The notes: a model not told the origin generated them from the letters alone. Shown: positions 26,740 to 35,222, counted from the stretch's first letter. The stretch is 64,000 nt of DNA from UBA2450 sp045226015 (GCA_045226015.1 JBGVBY010000013.1:190805-254804), one strand, 5' to 3'. Translations and numbers: made by a program.

Positions 26740-26753
26740 AGGAGGTTTAATCT

Positions 26754-26933
26754 ATGAAGTATGAAGTTATGTCACGCGAAGAATTATCTAATGAAGTTAG
26801 TTCTGCAATTACTTTAACCGCGGTTATGGCGGTCTTAGCAGCTGCAGTTGTAGCAGTAGTTGTCTATAAGATCTTTGTATCAAAGAAAGGGACAACATCT
26901 ATTCCAGGAGGATGGAAATTCACTTGGAACTAA
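26754..26933 (+). CDS. 59-residue single-span membrane peptide, unknown function
   Basis: Reads MKYEVMSREELSNEV, then a helix SSAITLTAVMAVLAAAVVAV through VVYKIF (about 16-41), a basic turn SKKG, and the tail TTSIPGGWKFTWN. It has one of the best ribosome sites of the window (TAGGAGG, eight bases before ATG) and its own structured leader, so it is probably expressed. The tail codons for PGGW provide the AGGAGG in front of radC, whose frame overlaps its last 22 bases. The leader-like charged N-terminus followed by an Ala/Val-rich helix could fit a small membrane regulator or a bacteriocin-like peptide; I do not recognise a family. Confidence 0.65.
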   Translation: MKYEVMSREELSNEVSSAITLTAVMAVLAAAVVAVVVYKIFVSKKGTTSIPGGWKFTWN

Positions 26934-27610
26934 CAAGTAGTACAATCAAAAATTTGCCAAAATTAGATCGTCCAAGAGAAAAGGCTTTAAGATATGGAGT
27001 TTCTAAATTAAGTGACGCGGAATTATTAGCGGTCCTTATAGCAAAAGGTTATAAAGGCGTAAGCGCGCTAGAACTCGCAACTACACTTATTTGTAAATTT
27101 AACGGCTTGCATAATTTATCAAAAGTAACGAACAAAGAATTAGAAAAGATTAAGGGATTAAAGGAAGCTAAATCACTGAATCTGACCGTTGCTTTTGAAA
27201 TTCATAATCGCCTTTTAATCAAAGCTCAAGAAGAAGAGGAACAAGTAGCGACATCTGAGTATTTGTATAACAAATATAAAGACCAATTGCTTAGAAGTAA
27301 TCAGGAAAATTTAATTTTGATTATGCTTAATTCCAAAGGGAAAATCATCCACGAAAAAGTGATGTACATTGGAACAGAAAACAACATCATTTTTTCTTAT
27401 CACGACATTTGGAGAGAACTCTTAAATTACCACGCAAAAAGTTTTTATCTCATACATTCTCATCCAGGGAATAGTAGTGAACCGAGTTATCGAGACAAAG
27501 TTTTCACAAGCGAACTGTTTATTGAAAGTAACCGCATCAACATCCCAATGGTAGATCACCTTATCATTGGAGAAAATGGTTATTACTCTTTTCATAAATT
27601 GAAAAAATGA
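26912..27610 (+). CDS. radC: RadC family JAB/MPN-domain protein
   Basis: 232 residues. Helix-hairpin-helix-like N-terminal UPF0758 part with DRPREKALRYGVSKLSDAELLAVLI, then a JAB domain with the metal motif HSHPGNSSEPSYRD (HxHPx(7)S..D; zinc ligands His, His, Asp). The role of RadC is still unclear despite its repair name. The start is uncertain: ATG 26912 abuts AGGAGG with no spacer, TTG 26924 has a 12-base spacer, and ATT 26918 would have six. In B. subtilis radC precedes mreBCD and minCD; here those genes are missing and rplU follows directly. Confidence 0.88.
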   Translation: MEIHLELTSSTIKNLPKLDRPREKALRYGVSKLSDAELLAVLIAKGYKGVSALELATTLICKFNGLHNLSKVTNKELEKIKGLKEAKSLNLTVAFEIHNRLLIKAQEEEEQVATSEYLYNKYKDQLLRSNQENLILIMLNSKGKIIHEKVMYIGTENNIIFSYHDIWRELLNYHAKSFYLIHSHPGNSSEPSYRDKVFTSELFIESNRINIPMVDHLIIGENGYYSFHKLKK

Positions 27611-27620
27611 AATTTCATTA

Positions 27621-27650
27621 TTGTTTTAACTTATAAAGTTATGGTATTAT
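27621..27650 (+). promoter_or_regulatory. Promoter of the rplU-prp-rpmA operon
   Basis: TTGTTT (27621-27626), 18-bp spacer, TATTAT (27645-27650) with an extended -10 TGG. Transcription would begin near 27657. Confidence 0.5.
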
Positions 27651-27656
27651 TACATA

Positions 27657-27750
27657 CGTTGTCGCCTCACTAGCTACAACCGCATAGAAAAGGTTTTATA
27701 AAAACCTTAGGTTACCTTAATAGCGAGTCCTTAGTGAATTTTCAAAGAAG
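27657..27750 (+). promoter_or_regulatory. Ribosomal protein L21 leader
   Basis: The leader before rplU folds around a strong hairpin AAGGTTTT/AAAACCTT (about 27696-27715) closed by TCACTA (near 27667) pairing with TAGTGA (near 27732). This position and layout fit the L21 leader element found before rplU in Firmicutes, thought to mediate feedback by L21. The call rests on position and visible pairing, not a covariance model. Confidence 0.6.
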
Positions 27751-27760
27751 GAGGGACATT

Positions 27761-28069
27761 ATGTACGCAATCATTGAAACTGGTGGTAAACAAATCCGCG
27801 TTGAAGTTGGTGCTAAAATTTTCGTTGAAAAATTAGACGCCAAAGTCGGCGAATCTGTTACTCTAGACAAAGTACTTCTCGTTTGCGATAAGAAAGCAAA
27901 AGTTGGCACCCCATATGTTGAAGGAGCTAACGTTGTTGCGAAAGTTGAAAAACAAGGCAAGTCCAAAAAGATTCGTGTTTTCACTTATAAGAACAAGGCT
28001 AACGAAAGACGCACTTTAGGTCATCGTCAACCATACACATGCTTATTAATTGAAAGCATCAACGCTTAA
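27761..28069 (+). CDS. rplU: 50S ribosomal protein L21
   Basis: 102 residues beginning MYAIIETGGKQIRVE, the standard L21 start. The ATG at 27761 has GAAGGAGGG just upstream; the longer frame beginning at 27734 lies within the leader. The C-terminal signature RRTLGHRQPYTCLLI is present. The protein binds 23S rRNA in the large subunit. It opens the operon rplU-prp-rpmA, the order conserved across Bacilli. Confidence 0.97.
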   Translation: MYAIIETGGKQIRVEVGAKIFVEKLDAKVGESVTLDKVLLVCDKKAKVGTPYVEGANVVAKVEKQGKSKKIRVFTYKNKANERRTLGHRQPYTCLLIESINA

Positions 28070-28075
28070 TTAACG

Positions 28076-28384
28076 ATGATCAAAATTGTTATTAAAAGGG
28101 ACGTAAGCTCACAAAAAATCATTCAAATAGAGGTTAAAGGTCACGCTAATAGCGATGAATACGGCAAAGACTTAGTCTGTGCCGCAGTATCATCCGTTAT
28201 TACCGGAGGCATGAATGCTTTACTCGATAAGGATTATGACTTCAAATTAGATGAAGGACATGCCTACATCAAAGCGCTCGATATACCAAGTGATTATGAC
28301 TCAGTTGTCTTAAAGACAATCGAGGTTCAATTAAAAACAATTGAAGAGAGTGATCCAAAATACGTCCGAATCGAAAATTTATAA
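28076..28384 (+). CDS. prp: Ribosomal-processing cysteine protease Prp
   Basis: 102 residues. The catalytic pair is His23 in VKGHANSDEYGKD and Cys35 in DLVCAAVSSV, matching the Prp/YsxB family. Prp removes the N-terminal extension of ribosomal protein L27, and the L27 encoded next door carries that extension (LNLQLFA before SKKG). The gene sits between rplU and rpmA as usual. Confidence 0.95.
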   Translation: MIKIVIKRDVSSQKIIQIEVKGHANSDEYGKDLVCAAVSSVITGGMNALLDKDYDFKLDEGHAYIKALDIPSDYDSVVLKTIEVQLKTIEESDPKYVRIENL

Positions 28385-28402
28385 GAAAGGATGAATCACA
28401 TT

Positions 28403-28687
28403 ATGATGTTTAAACTTAATTTACAACTCTTCGCTTCTAAAAAAGGTGTCGGTTCTACTAAAAACGGACGTGATTCCGCTGGTCGTAGGTTAGGTGCTAA
28501 AGTAGCAGATGGACAATGGTGCCATGCTGGTAGCATCATCTATAGACAAAGAGGTACACGCATCTATCCAGGTGAAAATACCAAGAAAGGTAAAGACGAT
28601 ACAATCTTTGCTACAGTAAACGGTGTCGTCAAATACGAACGTTTAGGCAAAGACCGCAAACAAGTTAGAGTTATTGCTGACAAATAG
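28403..28687 (+). CDS. rpmA: 50S ribosomal protein L27 with Prp-cleaved N-terminal extension
   Basis: 94 residues from ATG 28403 (MMFKLNLQLFA then SKKGVGSTKNGRDSAGRRLG). Homologues in Bacilli are cleaved after FFA/LFA by Prp so that mature L27 begins with SKKG or similar near the peptidyl-transferase centre. Alternative in-frame ATGs exist at 28391 (overlapping the AAAGGA ribosome site) and 28406; 28406 best matches the length of known extensions, 28403 is closer to the ribosome site. Cleavage removes the difference. Confidence 0.95.
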   Translation: MMFKLNLQLFASKKGVGSTKNGRDSAGRRLGAKVADGQWCHAGSIIYRQRGTRIYPGENTKKGKDDTIFATVNGVVKYERLGKDRKQVRVIADK

Positions 28688-28704
28688 TTCAGAAATCGAT
28701 AATT

Positions 28705-28728
28705 AGACCACATTATTGTGGTCTTTTT
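28705..28728 (+). terminator. Terminator of the L21-L27 operon
   Basis: AGACCACA/TGTGGTCT-type stem with loop TTAT, then a T run. It ends 13 bases before the obgE -10 box. Confidence 0.85.
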
Positions 28729-28741
28729 ATTATATTTTTTA

Positions 28742-28747
28742 TATAAT
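28742..28747 (+). promoter_or_regulatory. -10 box of a leaderless obgE mRNA
   Basis: TATAAT with eight bases to ATG 28756; no ribosome site. The -35 region lies in the preceding terminator and is poor. Confidence 0.45.
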
Positions 28748-28755
28748 ACTTGTGT

Positions 28756-30033
28756 ATGTTTATCGATCGAGCTGTTATTGAAGTTAGAAGTGGTAAAGGT
28801 GGCGATGGCGCTATCGCCTTTAGACGTGAAAAATACATTCCTAAAGGTGGCCCTGCCGGAGGCAATGGCGGCCGTGGTGCTTCGGTTATCCTAAGAGCTA
28901 ACAGCAAGATCAACACTCTATTTAATTTCCGCCACTCAAAATGCTTCATCGGTTTAGATGGAGAAAAGGGCGGAATCAAGAATCAATATGGACGTCATAG
29001 CGATGATGTTTATGTCGATGTCCCTGTTGGAACAGTGGTCTATGAAGAAGAAGGACACAAATATATCGCTGATTTATCCACTGATGGTATGACTGTTAGA
29101 GTCGCTAAAGGTGGAAGGGGTGGAAGAGGCAACACATGTTTTAAAAGTTCCACCAATAGAGTTCCTCGTATCGCTGAAAATGGTGAACCTGGAGAAAGAA
29201 AAAGATTAATTTTAGAACTAAAATTACTTGCTGATGTTGGACTTGTTGGTTTTCCAAGCGTTGGTAAATCAACACTTTTATCAGTCGTTAGTAGCGCTAA
29301 ACCAGAAATTGCTGATTATCCATTCACAACTATTATTCCTAATCTAGGTGTGGTTAACGTTGATAAAGGCAGAAATTTTGTTATGGCGGACCTTCCAGGA
29401 ATTATCGAAGGTGCTCATCAAGGCAAGGGATTAGGACTACAATTCCTAAGACACATCGAGAGATGCAGAGTTATTGTCCACGTAATTGATATGGGTAACT
29501 CGGGTAGAGATCCTTATGAAGATTACAAGATTATTACCAAAGAGCTCAAGGAATATGGGTTTGGATTATCCAAACGTCCAGTAATCTATGTTGCCAGCAA
29601 AATGGATGAAGAAGGCAGTGAAGAACGTCTTAAGGCCTTTGAAAAGAAATCTAAATTAAAATGTATTAAGACTTCTGCATTAACTGACGAAGGCATTAAA
29701 GAATTAGTCTTTAAGTGTGCGGAAACTCTTGAAAACACACCTAAGTTCCCACTTGTTGACGAAGAAGAACAAGTTATGGAAGGAAAAATCTACACACTTC
29801 CTGAAGAAGAAAAAGAGTTTGAGATTAAGCATCCAAATCTTCACACCTGGGAAATTACCGGAGATAAAATTATTAAATTTTATAGAATGACCAACATTTC
29901 CACAGATGATGGAATGATGAAGCTATTAACAAGGCTTAGAAAGCTAAGAATCGATGATAAATTAGAAGAATTAGGAGCTCAAGACGGAGATACAGTTGTT
30001 CTCGATGATTTCGTCTTTGAGTACTATCAATAA
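28756..30033 (+). CDS. obgE: GTPase Obg/CgtA
   Basis: 425 residues starting MFIDRAVIEVRSGKGGDGA. The glycine-rich Obg fold fills 1-158; the GTPase has G1 GFPSVGKST, G3 DLPGIIEGAHQGKGLG and a SKMDEE segment as G4; the C-terminal OCT domain (HTWEITGDKIIKFYRMTNIS) is the Gram-positive type. Obg works in ribosome assembly and stringent control, consistent with the nearby ribosomal protein operon and rsh. A TTG at 28750 in frame is rejected because Obg proteins begin at the MF-D position. nadE starts two bases after the stop. Confidence 0.96.
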   Translation: MFIDRAVIEVRSGKGGDGAIAFRREKYIPKGGPAGGNGGRGASVILRANSKINTLFNFRHSKCFIGLDGEKGGIKNQYGRHSDDVYVDVPVGTVVYEEEGHKYIADLSTDGMTVRVAKGGRGGRGNTCFKSSTNRVPRIAENGEPGERKRLILELKLLADVGLVGFPSVGKSTLLSVVSSAKPEIADYPFTTIIPNLGVVNVDKGRNFVMADLPGIIEGAHQGKGLGLQFLRHIERCRVIVHVIDMGNSGRDPYEDYKIITKELKEYGFGLSKRPVIYVASKMDEEGSEERLKAFEKKSKLKCIKTSALTDEGIKELVFKCAETLENTPKFPLVDEEEQVMEGKIYTLPEEEKEFEIKHPNLHTWEITGDKIIKFYRMTNISTDDGMMKLLTRLRKLRIDDKLEELGAQDGDTVVLDDFVFEYYQ

Positions 30034-30035
30034 GT

Positions 30036-30773
30036 ATGGAATTAAAAGAGTATTTGAAAGTCATTGAAAAATTCGTGAGTGATTATCTTGAAAGCACTCA
30101 TATGAAGCAATATGTTTTGGGTCTTTCTGGTGGAGTTGATTCCTCTTTAGTAGCGGCAATTTGTAAAAACGCTGTTGGTAAAGACAAATTAACTTGCATC
30201 ATGATTCCAATCGATTCTAATCCTGATGATTTAAAAGATGCCTTAGATTTAGCAAAACAACTAGATTTAAATTATCTCATCATTGATGGTTCTAATAGTT
30301 TCCATGAAACAGTTAATCAATTCAAGGAACAAGGCATTGAATTAGATAGAGGCACTCTTTCTAACTTAAAAGTTAGAATTAGAATGACCATTTTATACGC
30401 ATATGCTCAAAAGGTTTCAGGCCTAGTTATTGGCACTGATAATAAAGATGAAAGATATACCGGTTATTTCACTAAATACGGTGACGGCGGAGTTGATCTA
30501 CTACCAATCGTCCATTTAGTTAAACGTGAAGTAGTGGAAGCTTGTAAGATTTACGGTATCAGCGACCGCTTAGCGGAACGTACTCCATCAGCAGGCCTAT
30601 TTGAAGGACAAACAGATGAAACTGAAATGGGTGTCAAATACGAAGATTTAGATAAATATCTATTAGGTGGAGAAATTGACATAAAATCAAAAGAAAGAAT
30701 CGAGTATCTCCATCGCATAAGCGAACATAAACGTGTAGATATACCTACACCTGAAGAGTTTAAAAGAGACTAA
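30036..30773 (+). CDS. nadE: Ammonia-dependent NAD synthetase
   Basis: 245 residues. The P-loop LGLSGGVDSSLVAAI and the DNKDERYTGYFTKYGDGGVDLLPI segment define NadE. There is no N-terminal glutaminase (nitrilase) domain, so free ammonia is the nitrogen source. It finishes NAD synthesis; NadD, the preceding adenylyltransferase, is encoded at 53933-55027. It is translationally coupled to obgE (two-base gap) and its TAA overlaps the start of a tiny membrane-peptide frame. Confidence 0.95.
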   Translation: MELKEYLKVIEKFVSDYLESTHMKQYVLGLSGGVDSSLVAAICKNAVGKDKLTCIMIPIDSNPDDLKDALDLAKQLDLNYLIIDGSNSFHETVNQFKEQGIELDRGTLSNLKVRIRMTILYAYAQKVSGLVIGTDNKDERYTGYFTKYGDGGVDLLPIVHLVKREVVEACKIYGISDRLAERTPSAGLFEGQTDETEMGVKYEDLDKYLLGGEIDIKSKERIEYLHRISEHKRVDIPTPEEFKRD

Positions 30774-30865
30774 TGAAAAACAAGACTGATTACGTACTAT
30801 ATTCAGGACTAATAGCAGCAGTTATTGGAGTTATTATTCTAGTCCTATTTATATTTATAAATTAA
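30773..30865 (+). CDS. 30-residue single-span membrane peptide (candidate)
   Basis: The ATG overlaps the nadE stop (TAATG). It encodes MKNKTDYVLYSG followed by the hydrophobic helix LIAAVIGVIILVLFIFIN and a TAA. It has no ribosome site of its own, so translation would depend on coupling to nadE. The AAGGAGG of ruvA begins inside and after its stop codon. A short polar N-terminus plus one perfect membrane span makes this more than a random frame, but it is too short to be certain. Confidence 0.4.
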   Translation: MKNKTDYVLYSGLIAAVIGVIILVLFIFIN

Positions 30866-30875
30866 GGAGGCCAAC

Positions 30876-31424
30876 ATGATTTATTTTTTAAGAGGTAAAG
30901 TGAGTGAAATTAACGAAGATAATGTCATCATCGATGTTCACGATGTTGGCTATCAAGTTTTAGTAAGTAGAACCGACTCCTATAAACTTAACGAAGATGT
31001 TTTAGTGTACACATATAACGTTGTTAGAGAAGATGAGAATTATCTCATCGGTTTTAAAGATGTCGAAGAAAAGAATGTCTTTTTATCATTAATAAAAGTT
31101 AAGGGATTAGGTCCAAAAACTGTCATTAATGCATTAAGCGGAACTACACCTAATGATGTAATTAACGCAATTGCGAGTAATAACGTTGCATATTTAAAGA
31201 AGCTTCCAGGATTAGGCGCTAAGGCTGCCGGACAAATCATCCTTGATTTAAAAGGAGAACTAACTGGATCAAAAGGCAATCCAAAACAATACGAGGAAGT
31301 CTATGAAGCATTAAAGTCTTTAGGCTTTAAAGGTGCTGCAATCGATAGAGTTTTAGCTACAATCAATGAACCAGGAGCAACAAACGAAGATATATTACGC
31401 ATTGCTCTTAAGAGGTTGAAATAG
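30876..31424 (+). CDS. ruvA: Holliday junction DNA helicase RuvA
   Basis: 182 residues. N-terminal OB domain (MIYFLRGKVSEINEDNVIIDVHDVGYQV), two helix-hairpin-helix motifs (VKGLGPKTVINAL and LPGLGAKAAGQIILDLK) and a C-terminal RuvB-contacting domain (YEALKSLGFKGAAIDRVL). AAGGAGG is five bases before the ATG. It is followed by ruvB after three bases. RuvC is absent, as in Firmicutes, which use RecU. Confidence 0.96.
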   Translation: MIYFLRGKVSEINEDNVIIDVHDVGYQVLVSRTDSYKLNEDVLVYTYNVVREDENYLIGFKDVEEKNVFLSLIKVKGLGPKTVINALSGTTPNDVINAIASNNVAYLKKLPGLGAKAAGQIILDLKGELTGSKGNPKQYEEVYEALKSLGFKGAAIDRVLATINEPGATNEDILRIALKRLK

Positions 31425-31427
31425 TGT

Positions 31428-32432
31428 ATGAGTAGGTTATTAGACGCTAAACCTAATGTCAGCGAAGAGAGTTTTGATACGTCTCTTAGACCACTTACTC
31501 TAAAAGAGTATGTCGGTCAATCAGATTTAAAAGAGAATCTCAAAGTTTTTATCGGCGCTGCACTACATAGAAACGAACCATTAGACCACGTTCTTTTATA
31601 TGGCCCACCAGGACTAGGAAAGACTACACTCGCACACGTTATTGCTCATGAAATGGGTGCAAATATTAAAGTCATTACTGGGACTACAATTGAAAAAACT
31701 GGTGATCTAGCCGCAATATTATCTGAGCTTGAACCAGGAGATGTGTTATTTATCGATGAGATTCATCGTCTTCCTAGAGTAGTGGAAGAGTCGCTTTATT
31801 CCGCAATGGAAGATTTCCGTTTCGATATCGTTATCAATAGAGATACAAGTTCTAAATCTCTCAGCATTAATTTGCCTCCATTCACCTTAATTGGAGCAAC
31901 AACAAGAGCAGGTGACTTAAGCGCACCTCTTAGAGCGAGGTTTGGAATCGTTGAAAAACTTAATTTTTATACAATTGATGAGATAAAAGATATTGTTAAA
32001 AGAACATCAAGAGTGTTAGGAACTGATATCGACGAAAAAGGCCAATTAGAAATTGCGAAGAGGTCACGTGGAACCCCTAGAATTGCTAATAGATTATTTA
32101 AAAGAGTTAGAGACTTTGCTAACTACGCTCACAAAGATTCTATTGAATATGAAGATGCAATTAATGCATTAAATGCATTAAAAGTAGATTCAATTGGTCT
32201 AGATGATGTTGATATCCGCTACTTAAGAACTTTAATTGAAAGATTTAAAGGCGGACCAGTTGGTTTAGAAGCTCTTGCTAACGCAATTGGAGAAGAAATC
32301 ATGAACCTAGAAGACGTTTACGAACCATATCTATTACAAATTGGTTTTATTGATCGTACGCCTAGGGGAAGAGTGGCTCGAGATGTAGCCTATAAACATC
32401 TAAAAATCACATATCAACAAACACTCTTGTAG
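31428..32432 (+). CDS. ruvB: Holliday junction DNA helicase RuvB
   Basis: 334 residues. Entry motif RPLTLKEYVGQSDLKENL, Walker A GPPGLGKTTLA, Walker B LFIDEIHRLPR, sensor 1 GATTRAGDLS, arginine-finger region LRARFG, and the winged-helix end (IGFIDRTPRGRVA). It is the hexameric motor for branch migration with RuvA. In B. subtilis queA and tgt follow; here they are missing and secDF comes next. Confidence 0.96.
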   Translation: MSRLLDAKPNVSEESFDTSLRPLTLKEYVGQSDLKENLKVFIGAALHRNEPLDHVLLYGPPGLGKTTLAHVIAHEMGANIKVITGTTIEKTGDLAAILSELEPGDVLFIDEIHRLPRVVEESLYSAMEDFRFDIVINRDTSSKSLSINLPPFTLIGATTRAGDLSAPLRARFGIVEKLNFYTIDEIKDIVKRTSRVLGTDIDEKGQLEIAKRSRGTPRIANRLFKRVRDFANYAHKDSIEYEDAINALNALKVDSIGLDDVDIRYLRTLIERFKGGPVGLEALANAIGEEIMNLEDVYEPYLLQIGFIDRTPRGRVARDVAYKHLKITYQQTLL

Positions 32433-32476
32433 TGTATTTTTAAGTAATAAAAATATCGCGTACGTATATAAATGTG

Positions 32477-32505
32477 TTGAATAATGCGCGCGAGTAGAGT
32501 ATTTT
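32477..32505 (+). promoter_or_regulatory. Candidate secDF promoter
   Basis: TTGAAT (32477-32482), 17-bp spacer, TATTTT (32500-32505). The 124-base ruvB-secDF gap also holds small GC-rich palindromes (CGCGTACG-like, GCGCGC). Confidence 0.4.
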
Positions 32506-32556
32506 AGAACATGTACGTTTTATAAAAATTTATAAAAACATCGGAGGTATTAACAA

Positions 32557-35214
32557 ATGAGAAGATTATGGGCATATATCCTAATAGCATTTACTGCCTT
32601 AGTTACAGTTTTTGCGTTAGGTCCTTCTTTTGCTAAGAAAATTACAAGTAACGCGGAATTTGAAAGACGTCGTCAATTCACATTCCAATTAACTCAAAAG
32701 GAAACAGATGATCCTGCTAAACTAGATTCCTATAGCGCCTCAAAAATGGCAAAAACTATGGAAGCACGTTTACTCGCTTCTGGAATTACTTCCTACAACA
32801 TTTCCACTAGTGGAAATAGTGAATCAAGCGATATCGTTACAGTCGATTTCCACACTGATAGCGATAACTATGAAGACATCGTTACATACCTCACCTTCGA
32901 TGGTTCTTTTGCCCTTATGAACAAAAAGAATACTGTTGTTCCTGAAGCAGACTTCCGTGCCGGAGATGCTTATATCAAAGAAGCAGCAGTTAACGAATAT
33001 CCAACCGTTATTCTTCCAGTTTCAACTGCATCTTCCTTATGGGAATCCTTAATCGATGACGCTGCTGAAACAGATGAAGACGGAAATGAAACCAAAAACA
33101 TCTACTTAATTTATAACTACATCGATGGTGAAAACTATCAAACATTAAACGAACAAAACAAATGGAATGAGAAAGATAGAATCTTCCTTACATTTGATTA
33201 TTCTAAGAACTTTGATGCAACAAATAGTTACTTTTATTATCAACAAGGTTACATTGATTCAAATGGTAACGGAGTTGCTGACGCTAACGAAGTTAAAGCC
33301 GCATTTAATAAGGCAAACTACTTATTAAATTTATTTAATGCTTCCGAATTAGACTATGAAGTCACATGTATCAAAGGCTTAACTAGTGAAACAACCGTTT
33401 GGTTAGACGCTAGTGTCGAAAAGATTTATAGCGCTGGTAAACTCGTTTGGAATGCAACCTTGACCGCTTTAGTGGCAGGCATTGTTATTACAACCTTATT
33501 ACTTGCTGTCTTCTATCGTTTAGGTGCATTAAGTTCCTTAACTGCTTCTTTACTCACTGTCTTCTTATCATTCGTGTTCATGGTTAACGCTGGTATGGAA
33601 TATGGAGTTATCGCTATTGCAGCATTAGTAGCAGTCGGAATTATCTCCTTGGTCTCCAATATAATTTATTTAAATAAATTAAAAGAAGATGCTTATCGTG
33701 GTCATACTTTAAAGAAAGCTAATACTGAAGCTAGTAAAAAGAGTTTATTACCAATCATTGATATCAACTTAGTTGGTGTTGTTGTTGGTGTTATGTGTTA
33801 CTTATTAGCAGGTACTGCATTTAGAGCCTTTGGCGCTATCTTAGGTATTGGATCATTAATTTCATTAATTATTAACACTCTTGGCTTTAAAGGCCTTATG
33901 TGGTTAGCCACAAATACCACAAAACTCTCTGGTAAATACGAAGCGTTTGGAATTAATTCTGCAAACGTTCCAAATCACATGGCAGAAGAAAAACAAAGAT
34001 TCTTCGGTGCTTATGCTGATAAAGATTTCACCAAGAAGAAAAAACCAGTTGGTATTTTAGCAGGTGGATTATTTGTTTTAGCTATCGTTGGAGTTCTTGT
34101 TGGAGCTTCCTTAAAAGGTGGAATCACCAAATCTGAAGCAAGCAAAACTTCTAAGAGCCAAATCTATGTCACAAATAGATATGACGATTCTAAGAAGTCC
34201 ACTGATGATGTCTTAAACAGCAATACATTAAAGAGCGATGTCTTAGACAAAATCATGGTTTATTCTGGTGTTGACGAAGAAAACAAAGATGTCTATAAAC
34301 CATTGACTGACTATGTCAATATCTTTGATGACGAAGGAAACGTTACAAATTATGATAACTTTACCGTTTCTGATTCTGTTACAGAAGAAGGCACTGGCAC
34401 AGTTTATTACACAACTAACTACTATGTAGTTGATCTTAAAGGTAGTAGTGGCATTAGTTTAAGCACTAAAGCATACTTCTTACCTTATAGTGCTGAGACT
34501 GCTGAAGATTTATCTACAGTTCTTAAACATTTTGCTGAAGAAAACCCATTTGATCTTTCTATTAAGACAACTGTTACTTATGTTCCAGCTTCAACAATTG
34601 AATGGGGCAAAGTTGTATTAGCAAGTTCAATCTCTGTTTTAATCCTTACAGTTTATTTAATGATTAGATATCGCTTATCTAGAGGCTTAACAAGTATTGT
34701 TTTCCCTGTTTTAAGTGGTGCAATCACCTTAGGTATTCTCATGTTACTTAATATCTTGGGATTATCAATCCCACTAACCGTTATGGCGGCTTTACCAATC
34801 GTTGTCATTCTCTCTTATGCATTCATGATTTCACTTATGAATAGAGAAAGAGAAATGGTGATTGATGATAAGAGTAGAGACATAACTCTAGAACACCGTC
34901 AAGAACTCTCAGTCAAAGCAACAGGTGTTGCCCTAACACAAATCTTTGCCTGTGCAGTTATTGGAGTCTATTTATTAATCAACTTCTTTGGATTCGGATT
35001 AGCAGTAAGCTCTTATACATATTTAATTGCTATCATCGGCTCCTTAGTGGCGTTAGGATTCATTATTGTCCTATTCATGCCAATCGCTAACTTCTTCTAT
35101 GGTTTATTTGGCAAAATCAACTTTGACTTCAAGCCAAGAAAGAAAAATAAAAAGACAGTGGTTAAAAAATCTGCCGAACCAGAAGAAGCTGTCTTTATCG
35201 GAATTAACGATTAA
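32557..35214 (+). CDS. secDF: Fused protein translocase SecDF
   Basis: 885 residues, SecD and SecF in one chain as in many Bacilli. An N-terminal membrane helix (about 5-25) is followed by a large external domain and a first block of helices from about 303 (WNATLTALVAGIVITTLLLAV). The second half opens with a helix near 497-517, another external domain, then helices starting IEWGKVVLASSISVLILTVYLMI and ending before the basic KKKNKK tail. It uses the proton gradient to assist SecYEG. Sequence is divergent from B. subtilis SecDF; the layout is diagnostic. CGGAGG precedes the ATG. Confidence 0.88.
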   Translation: MRRLWAYILIAFTALVTVFALGPSFAKKITSNAEFERRRQFTFQLTQKETDDPAKLDSYSASKMAKTMEARLLASGITSYNISTSGNSESSDIVTVDFHTDSDNYEDIVTYLTFDGSFALMNKKNTVVPEADFRAGDAYIKEAAVNEYPTVILPVSTASSLWESLIDDAAETDEDGNETKNIYLIYNYIDGENYQTLNEQNKWNEKDRIFLTFDYSKNFDATNSYFYYQQGYIDSNGNGVADANEVKAAFNKANYLLNLFNASELDYEVTCIKGLTSETTVWLDASVEKIYSAGKLVWNATLTALVAGIVITTLLLAVFYRLGALSSLTASLLTVFLSFVFMVNAGMEYGVIAIAALVAVGIISLVSNIIYLNKLKEDAYRGHTLKKANTEASKKSLLPIIDINLVGVVVGVMCYLLAGTAFRAFGAILGIGSLISLIINTLGFKGLMWLATNTTKLSGKYEAFGINSANVPNHMAEEKQRFFGAYADKDFTKKKKPVGILAGGLFVLAIVGVLVGASLKGGITKSEASKTSKSQIYVTNRYDDSKKSTDDVLNSNTLKSDVLDKIMVYSGVDEENKDVYKPLTDYVNIFDDEGNVTNYDNFTVSDSVTEEGTGTVYYTTNYYVVDLKGSSGISLSTKAYFLPYSAETAEDLSTVLKHFAEENPFDLSIKTTVTYVPASTIEWGKVVLASSISVLILTVYLMIRYRLSRGLTSIVFPVLSGAITLGILMLLNILGLSIPLTVMAALPIVVILSYAFMISLMNREREMVIDDKSRDITLEHRQELSVKATGVALTQIFACAVIGVYLLINFFGFGLAVSSYTYLIAIIGSLVALGFIIVLFMPIANFFYGLFGKINFDFKPRKKNKKTVVKKSAEPEEAVFIGIND

Positions 35215-35222
35215 TTTCATTT

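Noticed and set aside
28750..28755. TTG 28750 as the obgE start
   Set aside because: It would overlap the end of the -10 region and add two residues not found in Obg proteins; ATG 28756 fits the family.
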